A stretch of DNA of 7,654 bases from assembly GCA_003140705.1 (NCBI GenBank), contig PLKU01000394.1, positions 841 through 8,494 of the forward strand, in the 5' to 3' direction. The notes under the pieces were generated by a model, which searched no databases, had not been told where the DNA came from, and saw only the letters and a program-made list of their open reading frames with translations. Shown in pieces: positions 1 through 6,165 of this stretch (within the stretch, counting starts at the first letter, position 1; every line of letters starts with the position of its first letter). Source of the DNA: Acidobacteriaceae bacterium. Its GTDB lineage: Bacteria > Acidobacteriota > Terriglobia > Terriglobales > Acidobacteriaceae. Both the position numbers and the translations under genes were made by a program.

Positions 1-280
1 TGGGGATGTCGTGAAACTTGAGATCCAGGAAGACGGAATGTCCGCGTTTGAGAATCGGTCTCAGGACGGAGGGACCAGCTGCGACAAAAAGCTCCAGGCC
101 AACTTTGAACCATGTGCATTGGCCATCAAGCTGGGCAACGAGGGCAGTGGCAGAAGCTGCGTCCGGGAAGTCAAGAGCCACAATGAGACGGTTACGAGCC
201 TCTTCCAGCGGATCTGCCTGGAGCGGCGCTTGCTGCCTGGCCGCAGCGAAGGTTGGATTCAGCCTTTCTGGGATTGGCAT
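1..280 (-). CDS. pyrF: Orotidine-5'-phosphate decarboxylase, N-terminal part (cut by left edge)
   Basis: Cytoplasmic enzyme of the last step of de novo UMP synthesis (OMP to UMP plus CO2). Only the first 93 codons are in the window; the 3' end lies beyond base 1. Reading down from ATG 280-278, three family blocks are visible in order: RLIVALDFPD (residues 31-40, with the substrate-binding Asp on the first barrel strand), WFKVGLELF (57-65, with the conserved Lys), and LDLKFHDIP (85-93). The last holds the catalytic D-x-K-x-x-D charge network, here D86, K88 and D91. An in-frame TAG lies just upstream, and TAGGA sits 7 nt before the ATG, so this start is well supported. It gives an N-terminal extension of about 30 residues before the first barrel strand, longer than in many PyrF proteins, with no better internal start. 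The gene lies 47 bp downstream of the 146-aa unknown and may share its transcript. Confidence 0.93.
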   Translation of the reverse strand, partial: MPIPERLNPTFAAARQQAPLQADPLEEARNRLIVALDFPDAASATALVAQLDGQCTWFKVGLELFVAAGPSVLRPILKRGHSVFLDLKFHDIP

Positions 281-289
281 ACTTGCATC

Positions 290-331
290 CTAAAGCATGT
301 AGGTTTCCAGGTGAAGTGGAGAAGAGCTCAT
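290..331 (-). other. 13-codon mini-ORF between the 146-aa gene and pyrF (possible leader peptide)
   Basis: The ORF encodes MSSSPLHLETYML. Its ATG (331-329) overlaps the TGA of the upstream gene (330-328) in an ATGA arrangement. Its TAG stop (292-290) forms the first bases of the TAGGA that serves as the pyrF ribosome binding site, leaving 9 nt before the pyrF ATG. This geometry would let ribosomes reinitiate from the upstream gene into the mini-ORF and then into pyrF. There is no independent Shine-Dalgarno sequence, and an ORF this short can arise by chance. Pyrimidine genes in other bacteria are sometimes controlled through leader ORFs, but nothing here proves such a role. Confidence 0.2.
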
Positions 332-768
332 GCCTGAACTGCCGACGGACCGTTTTCGACTGAGCGAACCCTGGCCTGATCGTGCGCGGGCAAGAAACGT
401 GCGAGGTAATCGATGGGATCCTCAGCAGCCGCCATCTGGCGCAGGTGGTACTTCCAGACATCGGGCTTGATGGTCCGCCGCGTAAAGGGCTTGCGGGTTA
501 CCTGGACTACGTTGCCCTGGGCGTTGATGCGGGGATAGGTGATGGAGGGAACCATGAAGCTGATGTGTGCGCCCGTCCGCCAGAAGCAGCGGGCAAAGTC
601 GTGCGAGAACAGAAGCGTGTAATGACGGCCTTCTCGCGCCAGAAGTGTGAGCGCCGGCTCGGCCCCCGGCCAGACTGGTTGTACATGTGTCGTGAACCAC
701 TGGCGGAACTCGAATCCGTTAAACTGAGCCTGGTTGAGCAGCAATTGCAATATTTCTTTCCGATTCAT
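328..768 (-). CDS. Conserved hypothetical protein (146 aa)
   Basis: I cannot assign a function. The product is a soluble 146-residue protein with no signal peptide or membrane segment. It has an amphipathic N-terminal helix (NRKEILQLLLNQAQ), an aromatic-rich central part with HDFARCFW at 56-63 and FMVPSITYPR at 71-80, a basic stretch TRKPFTRRTIKPD (91-103), and a helical C-terminal region (WKYHLRQMAAAEDPIDYLARFL). The last ~20 residues look disordered. From memory it resembles a family of unknown proteins of about this size in Acidobacteria; this was not checked. The ATG at 768 is preceded by AGGA 8 nt upstream. The protein-like composition over the whole length, and the orientation shared with pyrF 47 bp downstream, argue that it is real and probably co-transcribed with pyrF. 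The opposite-strand ORF over the same bases has no family-like sequence. Confidence 0.8.
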   Translation of the reverse strand: MNRKEILQLLLNQAQFNGFEFRQWFTTHVQPVWPGAEPALTLLAREGRHYTLLFSHDFARCFWRTGAHISFMVPSITYPRINAQGNVVQVTRKPFTRRTIKPDVWKYHLRQMAAAEDPIDYLARFLPAHDQARVRSVENGPSAVQA

Positions 769-1020
769 TTCATCGATCCTTCAAGTAGTCGAAGTATTGG
801 GTTATGCAGAGCGGGCTGCATGTTGATGACAAGGGCCCGGGAAGCGAAGCATCTTGCAGCGTCTTCTGAGTTTGTTTAACGTGAAGCAGGCAGGAGTTTC
901 CTTTTTCAGCGGTTTATGACATCGGGTCGGGTTGCAGGGTCGCGATTCCACGGTTCGACGAAGAGACGCTTAGATTCGGGCAAGTGCGGATCAAGCGCCA
1001 TGTAAGAAGGAGATTTCAGG
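769..1020. other. Divergent intergenic region between the 146-aa gene and the TPR gene
   Basis: These 252 bp separate two outward-facing genes, so both promoters should lie here. A strong ribosome binding site for the plus-strand gene is at 1007-1012 (AAGGAG) and one for the minus-strand gene at 777-780 (AGGA). On the minus strand, TTGTCA (832-827) and CATAAC (806-801) are the only promoter-like hexamers I noticed, but their 20-bp spacing is too long to be convincing. I see no strong hairpin, repeat or credible small gene. Confidence 0.4.
1007..1012 (+). promoter_or_regulatory. Ribosome binding site that fixes a TTG start
   Basis: AAGGAG lies 8 nt before TTG 1021 and 14 nt before the first in-frame ATG (1027), favouring the non-ATG start of the TPR gene. 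Confidence 0.65.
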
Positions 1021-2238
1021 TTGAGGATGGGATCAGTTTCGGCTCGTGCACTGATTTGCGGAGTTTTATTGCTCGCCAAGACGGGCTGGTGTTGGGCATC
1101 CGATGTGCATAGCAATCCCTTGAACCGCGATCCATTGGTCCGCGAAGGGTACGAGCACTTCTACAATCTGGACTATCCGGGCGCCATAGAGCGCTTTGAG
1201 CGCTTTCATGCCGCGCATCCGGGCGATCCGCAGGCAACGGTCATATTGCTTGAAGCGGTACTGTTTCAGGAGTTGTACCGGCAAGATCTGCTGGACACCA
1301 CCTTTTACGCGAACGACGGCTTTCTGACAGGCCGCCACGCCACTGAGGAGAACCCGAAGACCCGTGATCGGATTCTGGCTTTGGCCGACGAGACGGTGAG
1401 CGAGGCCACGTGGCGGTTGGACCAGAATCCTAACGACGTGGACGCGCTGTTTGCCCGTGGCTGGGCACGGGCACTGAAATGCGCTTACCTGTCGATGGTA
1501 CAGCGGGGCTATGGCGGCGGATTCCGGCTGGCGATGAAGGCCAAGGACGATTGTGCTCGCGCTCTGCAACTGGACCCCGATTATGTTGACGCCAAGCTTG
1601 TGGTTGGCGTGTACGAATACGTTGTGGGAGCGTTGCCGTTGCCGTTCAAGCTGCTGATCGGCTTTGTGGGCATTACCGGGTCAAAGTCGCATGGGCTGGA
1701 GATGCTGACCGACGACGGTAAACGGGGGCCGATAACGAACATCGAGGCGCGGACGGCAATTGCCTTATTTCTGCGGCGGGAGTCTCGCTACAAAGAGGCG
1801 ATCCAGGTGGTGCGCGGGCTGAAGAACGAATATCCGCACGATTACCTTTTTTGCCTTGAGGAGGCTAATTTACGCAAGGATGCTGGCGAAGGCATGGGTG
1901 CCGTGGATGCGTACCGCGAAATTATTGCCGCAAACGAGAAGCCTGGATACTTTTTTCAAGCGCGCATGGAACTGGCCTATTTTGGGCTCGGCGATGCGCT
2001 GCGGGGACAGCGGCATTATAGCGAGGCGGCTCTGGCTTATGAGCAAGCCGCGGGGGCGCCAAACGTCGGGCCGGAACTAAAGATCCGCTCTTTTCTCGAT
2101 GCGGGGGAATGCCACGACCTGAACGGTGAGCGTCAGCTTGCCATCAAGGACTACCAGGCTGCCATCGCGAGCGGACCGGAAACATCCCGCGCCGACACCG
2201 CAAGAAAGCATTTGCGCAACGCCTATGCGGGCAATTGA
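1021..2238 (+). CDS. Exported tetratricopeptide-repeat (TPR) protein
   Basis: A 405-residue protein predicted to be exported and to act as a helical protein-interaction scaffold in the periplasm or on the cell surface; its partner is unknown. Residues 1-26 form a Sec signal peptide: Arg2, Arg9, hydrophobic core ALICGVLLLA, probable cleavage after CWA. The Cys at 24 is not in a lipobox. TPR-like helix pairs are visible at about 38-72 (GYEHFYNLDYPGAIERFERF, then HPGDPQA), 139-190 (ending ALQLDPDYVDAK), 241-285 (RYKEAIQVVRGLKNEYPHD), 290-345 and 351-400 (LAIKDYQAAIASGPE). A hydrophobic, proline-containing linker (VVGALPLPFKLLIGFVGITG, about 201-220) interrupts the array. The TTG at 1021 is chosen because AAGGAG ends 8 nt before it; the ATG at 1027 would be 14 nt away. 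The next gene starts 76 bp downstream and may share the transcript. No enzymatic motif is seen. Confidence 0.88.
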   Translation: MRMGSVSARALICGVLLLAKTGWCWASDVHSNPLNRDPLVREGYEHFYNLDYPGAIERFERFHAAHPGDPQATVILLEAVLFQELYRQDLLDTTFYANDGFLTGRHATEENPKTRDRILALADETVSEATWRLDQNPNDVDALFARGWARALKCAYLSMVQRGYGGGFRLAMKAKDDCARALQLDPDYVDAKLVVGVYEYVVGALPLPFKLLIGFVGITGSKSHGLEMLTDDGKRGPITNIEARTAIALFLRRESRYKEAIQVVRGLKNEYPHDYLFCLEEANLRKDAGEGMGAVDAYREIIAANEKPGYFFQARMELAYFGLGDALRGQRHYSEAALAYEQAAGAPNVGPELKIRSFLDAGECHDLNGERQLAIKDYQAAIASGPETSRADTARKHLRNAYAGN

Positions 2239-2314
2239 GGCGTGAAAGATGGAACTGAATGGTGGTTGTCTCCGTATGCTCACATCAGTTAGGTTTTCCT
2301 GAGGAGGATTGGCC

Positions 2315-2644
2315 ATGCCTGTATATTGCACCCAATGCGGCACCGGGCTGCCTGGAAGCGCGCGGTTCTGCTCGAATTGCGGCGCGGTCATTTCTGCGGG
2401 TCAGCCAATCCCGGGCAGGGCTCCGGGGAGTCCACTTGTCCGCCCGCACGCCGGCCGCCAAATTGCCGGGGTCTGCCTCGCACTCGCGCAGGCCAACGGC
2501 TGGGATGTGGCGGTGATCAGAATTCTGGCTGTGCTCGGATTCTTCTTCTCCGGTGGATTTGTGGGCGTCGCCTATGTCGCAGGGTGGATTGGGATTCCTG
2601 AGGAGCTGATCGACATGCCGGGAGCGTATCCTCCTGGTATATGA
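2315..2644 (+). CDS. Small zinc-ribbon / PspC-domain membrane protein
   Basis: A 109-residue protein joining two short modules. Residues 5-23 are a zinc ribbon with paired cysteines (CTQCGTGLP...FCSNCG), expected to bind one Zn2+. A Pro/Gly-rich linker follows, then a PspC-type domain at about 45-100: the G-R-Q-I-A-G-V-C motif, then VAVIRILAVLGFFFSGG and a hydrophobic stretch through GWIGIPEE. The PspC part should insert in the inner membrane with one or two close hydrophobic segments, leaving the zinc ribbon probably cytoplasmic. PspC is known as an envelope-stress component in enterobacteria, but stand-alone zinc-ribbon/PspC proteins are widespread and mostly uncharacterised. The ATG at 2315 is chosen because GAGGAGG (2301-2307) ends 7 nt upstream; a TTG two codons earlier would be only 1 nt from it. 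The stop overlaps the next gene by ATGA. Confidence 0.85.
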   Translation: MPVYCTQCGTGLPGSARFCSNCGAVISAGQPIPGRAPGSPLVRPHAGRQIAGVCLALAQANGWDVAVIRILAVLGFFFSGGFVGVAYVAGWIGIPEELIDMPGAYPPGI

Positions 2645-3474
2645 GTTCCTCGTATGTGTCGGACGGGACAAGGCTGAACTTCAGGGATAGCGGTTCAGGA
2701 ATCCCGGTGGTCTTTCTGCATCCCACACCACTCGATCAGGAATATTGGCGTCCCATGACTGAGGACCTGGCCGGGGTACGCGCCATTGTCCCGGACTTGC
2801 GCGGGCATGGGAAGTCGGAGCTCGGCCAGGACCTTCCCATTGGTGGCTTTGCCGCCGTTCCCGATGCTCCGGTGCTGACCATGGCGCAACTTGCCAGCGA
2901 TATTCTTGCACTTCTCGATCATCTCAAGGTTTCAAAGACTGTGTTTGCGGGCTGCTCGATAGGCGGCTACGTGCTGCTGGAGTTGTGGCGGAAGGCCCCG
3001 GAGCGAATGCTGGCGCTGGCGTTTGTCTGCTCCAAGGCGCAGCCGGATGCCGCCGCCAACCTCGAAAAGCGCGCCGCCAATATTGCTCAGGCGCGTGCGG
3101 ATGGGACAGGAGCGTTGTTCGACGGCATGGTTCAAGCCTCGACAGGAACAACTGCCCGCCAACGGCGACCTGAGATCGTGGCCGAGTTGAGGGCAAGGAT
3201 GACTCTGACGGCAGAGGGAGCAGTTGCCGTACAGGCAGGGTTGGCAACGCGGCCTGATTCGCTGCCGACAGTCGCAACGATCGGTGTGCCAGTGCTGGCA
3301 ATCGCGGGCGGCGAGGATTCAGCAGTGACGCCGGCCGAGATGGAGGCCTTCAACGAAGCGCCGGGCGGATGTGAGTTCCACCTCTTGCCCGACGCTGGGC
3401 ATTTTGCAGCTTATGAACAGCCGCGCAAAGTGGCTGCACTGATGGCCGAATGGCTGCGGCAACTCGACGTCTGA
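2641..3474 (+). CDS. Alpha/beta-hydrolase fold enzyme
   Basis: A 277-residue cytoplasmic hydrolase, full length for the family. Landmarks in order are the oxyanion-hole HP (27-28, in FLHPTPLDQ), the PDLRGHGKS loop (51-59) typical of the family, the nucleophile elbow GCSIGG with Ser106, the acid Asp226 in AGGEDSAVTP, and the catalytic His254 in DAGHFAAYEQP. The core domain most resembles the large esterase/haloperoxidase/lactonase (3-oxoadipate enol-lactonase-like) group, with a cap region at about 135-205. The substrate cannot be read from sequence, and no aromatic-degradation genes are nearby. The ATG overlaps the stop of the zinc-ribbon/PspC gene (ATGA, 2641-2644) and has no good ribosome binding site of its own, so translation is probably coupled. 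An 80-bp gap to the cupin gene suggests that this transcription unit may end here. Confidence 0.9.
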   Translation: MSSSYVSDGTRLNFRDSGSGIPVVFLHPTPLDQEYWRPMTEDLAGVRAIVPDLRGHGKSELGQDLPIGGFAAVPDAPVLTMAQLASDILALLDHLKVSKTVFAGCSIGGYVLLELWRKAPERMLALAFVCSKAQPDAAANLEKRAANIAQARADGTGALFDGMVQASTGTTARQRRPEIVAELRARMTLTAEGAVAVQAGLATRPDSLPTVATIGVPVLAIAGGEDSAVTPAEMEAFNEAPGGCEFHLLPDAGHFAAYEQPRKVAALMAEWLRQLDV

Positions 3475-3509
3475 GAAACGCCGCATGGGCGATTGCGTTC
3501 GGCATCCAA

Positions 3510-3537
3510 TGATTTACATTCCTTGAGGAGTAAATCA
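3510..3537 (+). promoter_or_regulatory. Perfect 8-bp inverted repeat upstream of the cupin gene (candidate operator)
   Basis: TGATTTAC (3510-3517) and GTAAATCA (3530-3537) are exact reverse complements separated by 12 bp. The half-site centres are 20 bp apart, close to two helical turns, as for a dimeric helix-turn-helix regulator. The left arm overlaps a weak promoter-like pair (TTGCGT 3493-3498 and TACATT 3515-3520, 16-bp spacing). The right arm meets the ribosome binding site of the cupin gene (A/G-rich run 3537-3547, ATG at 3555). A GAGGAG in the spacer is not used for a start. The A/T-rich arms would make a weak RNA hairpin, so a DNA-binding site is the more likely reading. Confidence 0.35.
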
Positions 3538-3554
3538 AAGGGGGGAAATTCGCA

Positions 3555-4088
3555 ATGAAGAATCTCAGTCGGCGTAAATTTATGGGCGTAGCTCCAGTGG
3601 CCGCGGCGGCGGGTCTTACACTGGCCAACACTTCGGTGCTCTCAGCATTTGGGGCAGACCACGAGGCACCGCCTGTGCTCCCGGCTGGAATCCAGCTGTT
3701 CACGGCACAGACTGTTCAAGATGACATCAGGGCGCTGGAGGCAAAGCCAGGCAGCACCAACCTGGTGGACGGCAAGACCTTGCCGTTTGTGGTTCTGTTG
3801 CAAGTCGAAAAAGCAACGAGTGCCAAGGAGTTCGAATGGCACGAGGGGCGCGACCACGTTTTTCACGTACTCGAAGGTTCGACTGTTTATGAGCTTGGCG
3901 GGACACCAACAGGCGGGCACAGCAAAGGGCTGGGGGAATGGCTTGCGCCTTCGTCTGAGGGAGCGACCACGCTCACACTGAAGAAGGGCGACATGCTGGT
4001 GATTCCGAGAGGAACGCCGCATCGGCGGAGCACGGCGGAGAGCGTGACGCTGCTATTGGTTTCGCCGATGGGAACTGTTAAATCATGA
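3555..4088 (+). CDS. Tat-exported cupin-domain protein
   Basis: A 177-residue protein with a twin-arginine signal (SRRKFMG, residues 5-11; hydrophobic stretch to about 34, probable cleavage near FGA/DHE). It should therefore be folded, probably with its metal, before export to the periplasm. The mature part is one cupin barrel. Motif 1 is WHEGRDHVFHVLEG (95-108) and motif 2 is KGDMLVIPRGTPHRRS (144-159), with G145, P151, G153 and H156 at canonical places. Probable metal ligands are H96, H101 and H156. The usual first H-x-H is not present, because residue 98 is Gly, so the site may have one ligand fewer or use D100 or H104. Function may be sensing, binding or small-molecule conversion; I cannot choose. 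The ATG has a G-rich ribosome binding site (around 3541-3545). The stop overlaps the serine hydrolase start by ATGA, so the two exported products are probably made together. Confidence 0.88.
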   Translation: MKNLSRRKFMGVAPVAAAAGLTLANTSVLSAFGADHEAPPVLPAGIQLFTAQTVQDDIRALEAKPGSTNLVDGKTLPFVVLLQVEKATSAKEFEWHEGRDHVFHVLEGSTVYELGGTPTGGHSKGLGEWLAPSSEGATTLTLKKGDMLVIPRGTPHRRSTAESVTLLLVSPMGTVKS

Positions 4089-5134
4089 GCCAGGTTCGCT
4101 GGTTGATGGTGTTATTGCTGTTTGGATTGCCGGCTCAAGCTCGTACTCAGGCGGCAACCGTCCCAGGTGCAGAGTGGAGGCAGTTCAAGTCGCCAAACGA
4201 GGCAGGGTGGTCGCCGGAAAAGCTTGGGAAAATCCAGGAGTATATCGAAGAGATTGGTTCCACGTCGGCGATGGTCGTCCAGCATGGAGTTGTGGTTGCC
4301 GCGTGGGGCGACGTGGAGCACAAGTCGAACCTGCACTCGTGCCGAAAGAGCCTGTTGAATTCGTTGATTGGCATCGCGATAGCCGAGGGGAAGATCAACC
4401 CAGACGAAACGCTTGATAACCTCGGCATTGATGACAACAAGCCGTCGCTGACGAAAGAGGAGAAGCAGGCCACAGTTCGAGATCTGCTGGAAGCACGCTC
4501 CGGCGTCTACCATCCAACCGTTTACGAGACCAAGGGCATGGAGGAGGAGAAGCCGGCGCGCGGTTCCCACGCTCCAGGCACTTTCTGGTACTACAACAAC
4601 TGGAACTTCAACACCTTGGGCTTCCTCTACGAGAAGGCGACGGGAGAAAGAATATTCAACGCATTTTACCGCAGAATTGCGCAGCCAATTGGAATGCAGG
4701 AATTCAAACCAAGCGACGGCGAATACATCAGCAGCAGGGATTCGCGGTTTCCTGCGTATGTATTTGATATGAGCGCCAGGGATTTTGCGCGGTTTGGTCT
4801 GCTCTTCCTTCATGGGGGCAGTTGGAACGGGGTGCAGGTGGTTCCGGCGGACTGGGTGAGGGCGAGTACGCGCCCCTATTCCGATACAGAGTCTGGAGGC
4901 TATGGATATCTGTGGTGGACCGGCGACTCGGCCAGCGGCCAGGAGCAACATATTGCCTTTCCGAAGGGCAGCTTCTGGGCCGAAGGCCATTTAGGGCAGT
5001 ATGCGGTGGTTGTGCCGGCACTGGATCTGATCGTTATCAATCGAGTGGATGAGCGAATGACGAAGCGAATCGTTCACAAAAGAGAAATGGCACAACTGGC
5101 CCGCATGGTTGTGGACGCAGCTCCCAGGAATTAG
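4085..5134 (+). CDS. Exported serine hydrolase, class C beta-lactamase/penicillin-binding fold (MEROPS S12 type)
   Basis: A 349-residue secreted enzyme. The signal peptide covers about residues 1-24 (Arg5, core WLMVLLLFGLPA, cleavage near ARTQAA). All three active-site motifs are visible: S-C-R-K at 85-88 (nucleophile Ser85, general base Lys88), a Tyr-x-Asn element in WYYNNWNFN (168-176, Y169/N171 or Y170/N172), and H-L-G at 302-304 in place of the KTG triad, as in many esterase-like members. The rest fits PF00144-type proteins: LLEARSGVYHP (134-144) and the GYGYLWW strand (272-278). Members include D-amino-acid peptidases, esterases and beta-lactamases. The HxG triad and the lack of resistance-gene context make a true lactamase unlikely. 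The start overlaps the cupin stop (ATGA) and lacks a strong ribosome binding site, implying coupling. The stop lies 7 bp from that of the convergent kinase. Confidence 0.9.
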   Translation: MSQVRWLMVLLLFGLPAQARTQAATVPGAEWRQFKSPNEAGWSPEKLGKIQEYIEEIGSTSAMVVQHGVVVAAWGDVEHKSNLHSCRKSLLNSLIGIAIAEGKINPDETLDNLGIDDNKPSLTKEEKQATVRDLLEARSGVYHPTVYETKGMEEEKPARGSHAPGTFWYYNNWNFNTLGFLYEKATGERIFNAFYRRIAQPIGMQEFKPSDGEYISSRDSRFPAYVFDMSARDFARFGLLFLHGGSWNGVQVVPADWVRASTRPYSDTESGGYGYLWWTGDSASGQEQHIAFPKGSFWAEGHLGQYAVVVPALDLIVINRVDERMTKRIVHKREMAQLARMVVDAAPRN

Positions 5135-5141
5135 GTCGGAT

Positions 5142-6089
5142 TCAATCCAGGACCGGCAATTCGCAGGTGGCCTGGTAGCGAGAGGCTGTGGCCATCAGTT
5201 CATTGATTGCCTTGATTGATTGAATACCGCCTCGGGCTCCTGCGGCCATGCAATTCATTGCGGCGGCTGCGCAGGAGAAATCGAGCTGCTGGTCAAGAGG
5301 CCAGCCCTGCAGCAGTGCATAGATGAATCCTGCGTGGAAGATGTCTCCGGCTCCGGTTGTATCGACCACGGGGACGCGATAGGCAGAGCTATGGTGGAAC
5401 CGGTTCCCGTCCCAGGCGAGCACGCCGTCAGTGCCGAGCGTTGCGGCGGTGAGCTTCGAACCATAGCGGATCTGCATGTTCTGCAGCGCTCTTTCGAGGT
5501 TTTCCTCTTCCATGAGGCGGCGAGGGAAATCCCGGCTTACGATGAGATAGTCAATGTTCTCGACGAGATCGTGAATCCCGGGATAGACTTCGTCCAGATC
5601 GCCGATCACCGGGACGCCGGCAGCGCGTGCCCATGTGGCTGCCAGTAATGCAGCGGCGGTATCGTGACCATCCACATGTAAAGCTCGCGCGTTGACGACC
5701 CACTCGCGGTCGATGTCTTCCGGCTGGAGGACGAGGCGCTCATCGCGGCGGCAAAGGACAGTTCGCTCGCCACCACCGTCGACAATAATGAGGGACTGCG
5801 GGCTCATGCTGCCGGAGACGGTAATGAGCTGGGCCTCAACGCCGACGCGGTCGAAGGCCTCGCGATGGAGCCGTGCGGCGTCATCGTCTCCGAGCTTGCC
5901 AACATAGCGGGTGCGGAGTCCCCAGGTTTGACAGGCAATGACGGTGGTTGCCACCTGGCCCCCGGGTAAGATGGTTGCGCCGCCGTATTCAACTTTCGAG
6001 CCACGGACCGGATAATCCGGGAGAAGGATGAGCGTGTCAGTGGCATTGAGCCCCACGCCTACAAGGTCAACTTTAGACGACACGGTCAT
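5142..6089 (-). CDS. PfkB-family (ribokinase-like) carbohydrate kinase
   Basis: A cytoplasmic ATP-dependent kinase, probably of a sugar, sugar acid or nucleoside; the substrate is not readable. The 315-residue protein shows an N-terminal substrate-binding region (DLVGVGLNATDT at 8-19, then LPGGQVATT at 41-49, the GG element of the family), a middle with GDLDEVYPG and DYLIVSRDF (the strand before the lid), and the C-terminal signature DTTGAGDIFHAGF (243-255) with anion hole GAG and catalytic base Asp249. The length is normal for the family. The ATG at 6089 is chosen because it puts homologous sequence immediately after the start. The frame stays open upstream to a TTG at 6209, which would overlap the neighbouring gene and add 40 residues without family likeness. 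No clear Shine-Dalgarno sequence precedes 6089, so the start is less certain than the gene. The secreted-protein gene lies 76 bp upstream on the same strand. Confidence 0.88.
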   Translation of the reverse strand: MTVSSKVDLVGVGLNATDTLILLPDYPVRGSKVEYGGATILPGGQVATTVIACQTWGLRTRYVGKLGDDDAARLHREAFDRVGVEAQLITVSGSMSPQSLIIVDGGGERTVLCRRDERLVLQPEDIDREWVVNARALHVDGHDTAAALLAATWARAAGVPVIGDLDEVYPGIHDLVENIDYLIVSRDFPRRLMEEENLERALQNMQIRYGSKLTAATLGTDGVLAWDGNRFHHSSAYRVPVVDTTGAGDIFHAGFIYALLQGWPLDQQLDFSCAAAAMNCMAAGARGGIQSIKAINELMATASRYQATCELPVLD

Positions 6090-6165
6090 TCGGTTATTGT
6101 AATCGGCTCGATGAAAGGAGACAGACCGCCCCGCTCTGACTGCCTTACCCGCCAAGACTCCCGCC

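Noticed and set aside
382..879. Plus-strand ORF of 165 codons opposite the 146-aa gene
   Set aside because: It lies antisense to a minus-strand frame with better protein character, has no convincing ribosome binding site and shows no family-like motifs.
945..975. GGTTCGA motif resembling a tRNA T-loop
   Set aside because: The flanking bases do not form a T stem, and no acceptor, D or anticodon arms could be found.
906..1115. Minus-strand ORF of 69 codons overlapping the start of the TPR gene
   Set aside because: The segment after its internal Met looks somewhat protein-like, but no ribosome binding site precedes either start, and it overlaps the strongly supported TPR signal-peptide region.
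4112..4990. Minus-strand ORF of 292 codons opposite the serine hydrolase
   Set aside because: The opposite strand carries intact S-x-x-K, Tyr-x-Asn and HxG motifs plus a signal peptide; the antisense frame has none of the signs of a real protein.
4085..5134. Antibiotic-resistance beta-lactamase
   Set aside because: The fold and motifs are of the S12/class C superfamily, but the third motif is HxG rather than KTG and there is no resistance context; an esterase or peptidase-like role is more likely.
5135..5141. Possible bidirectional terminator between the convergent hydrolase and kinase genes
   Set aside because: Only 7 bp separate the stop codons, and no stem with flanking T/A runs was found nearby.
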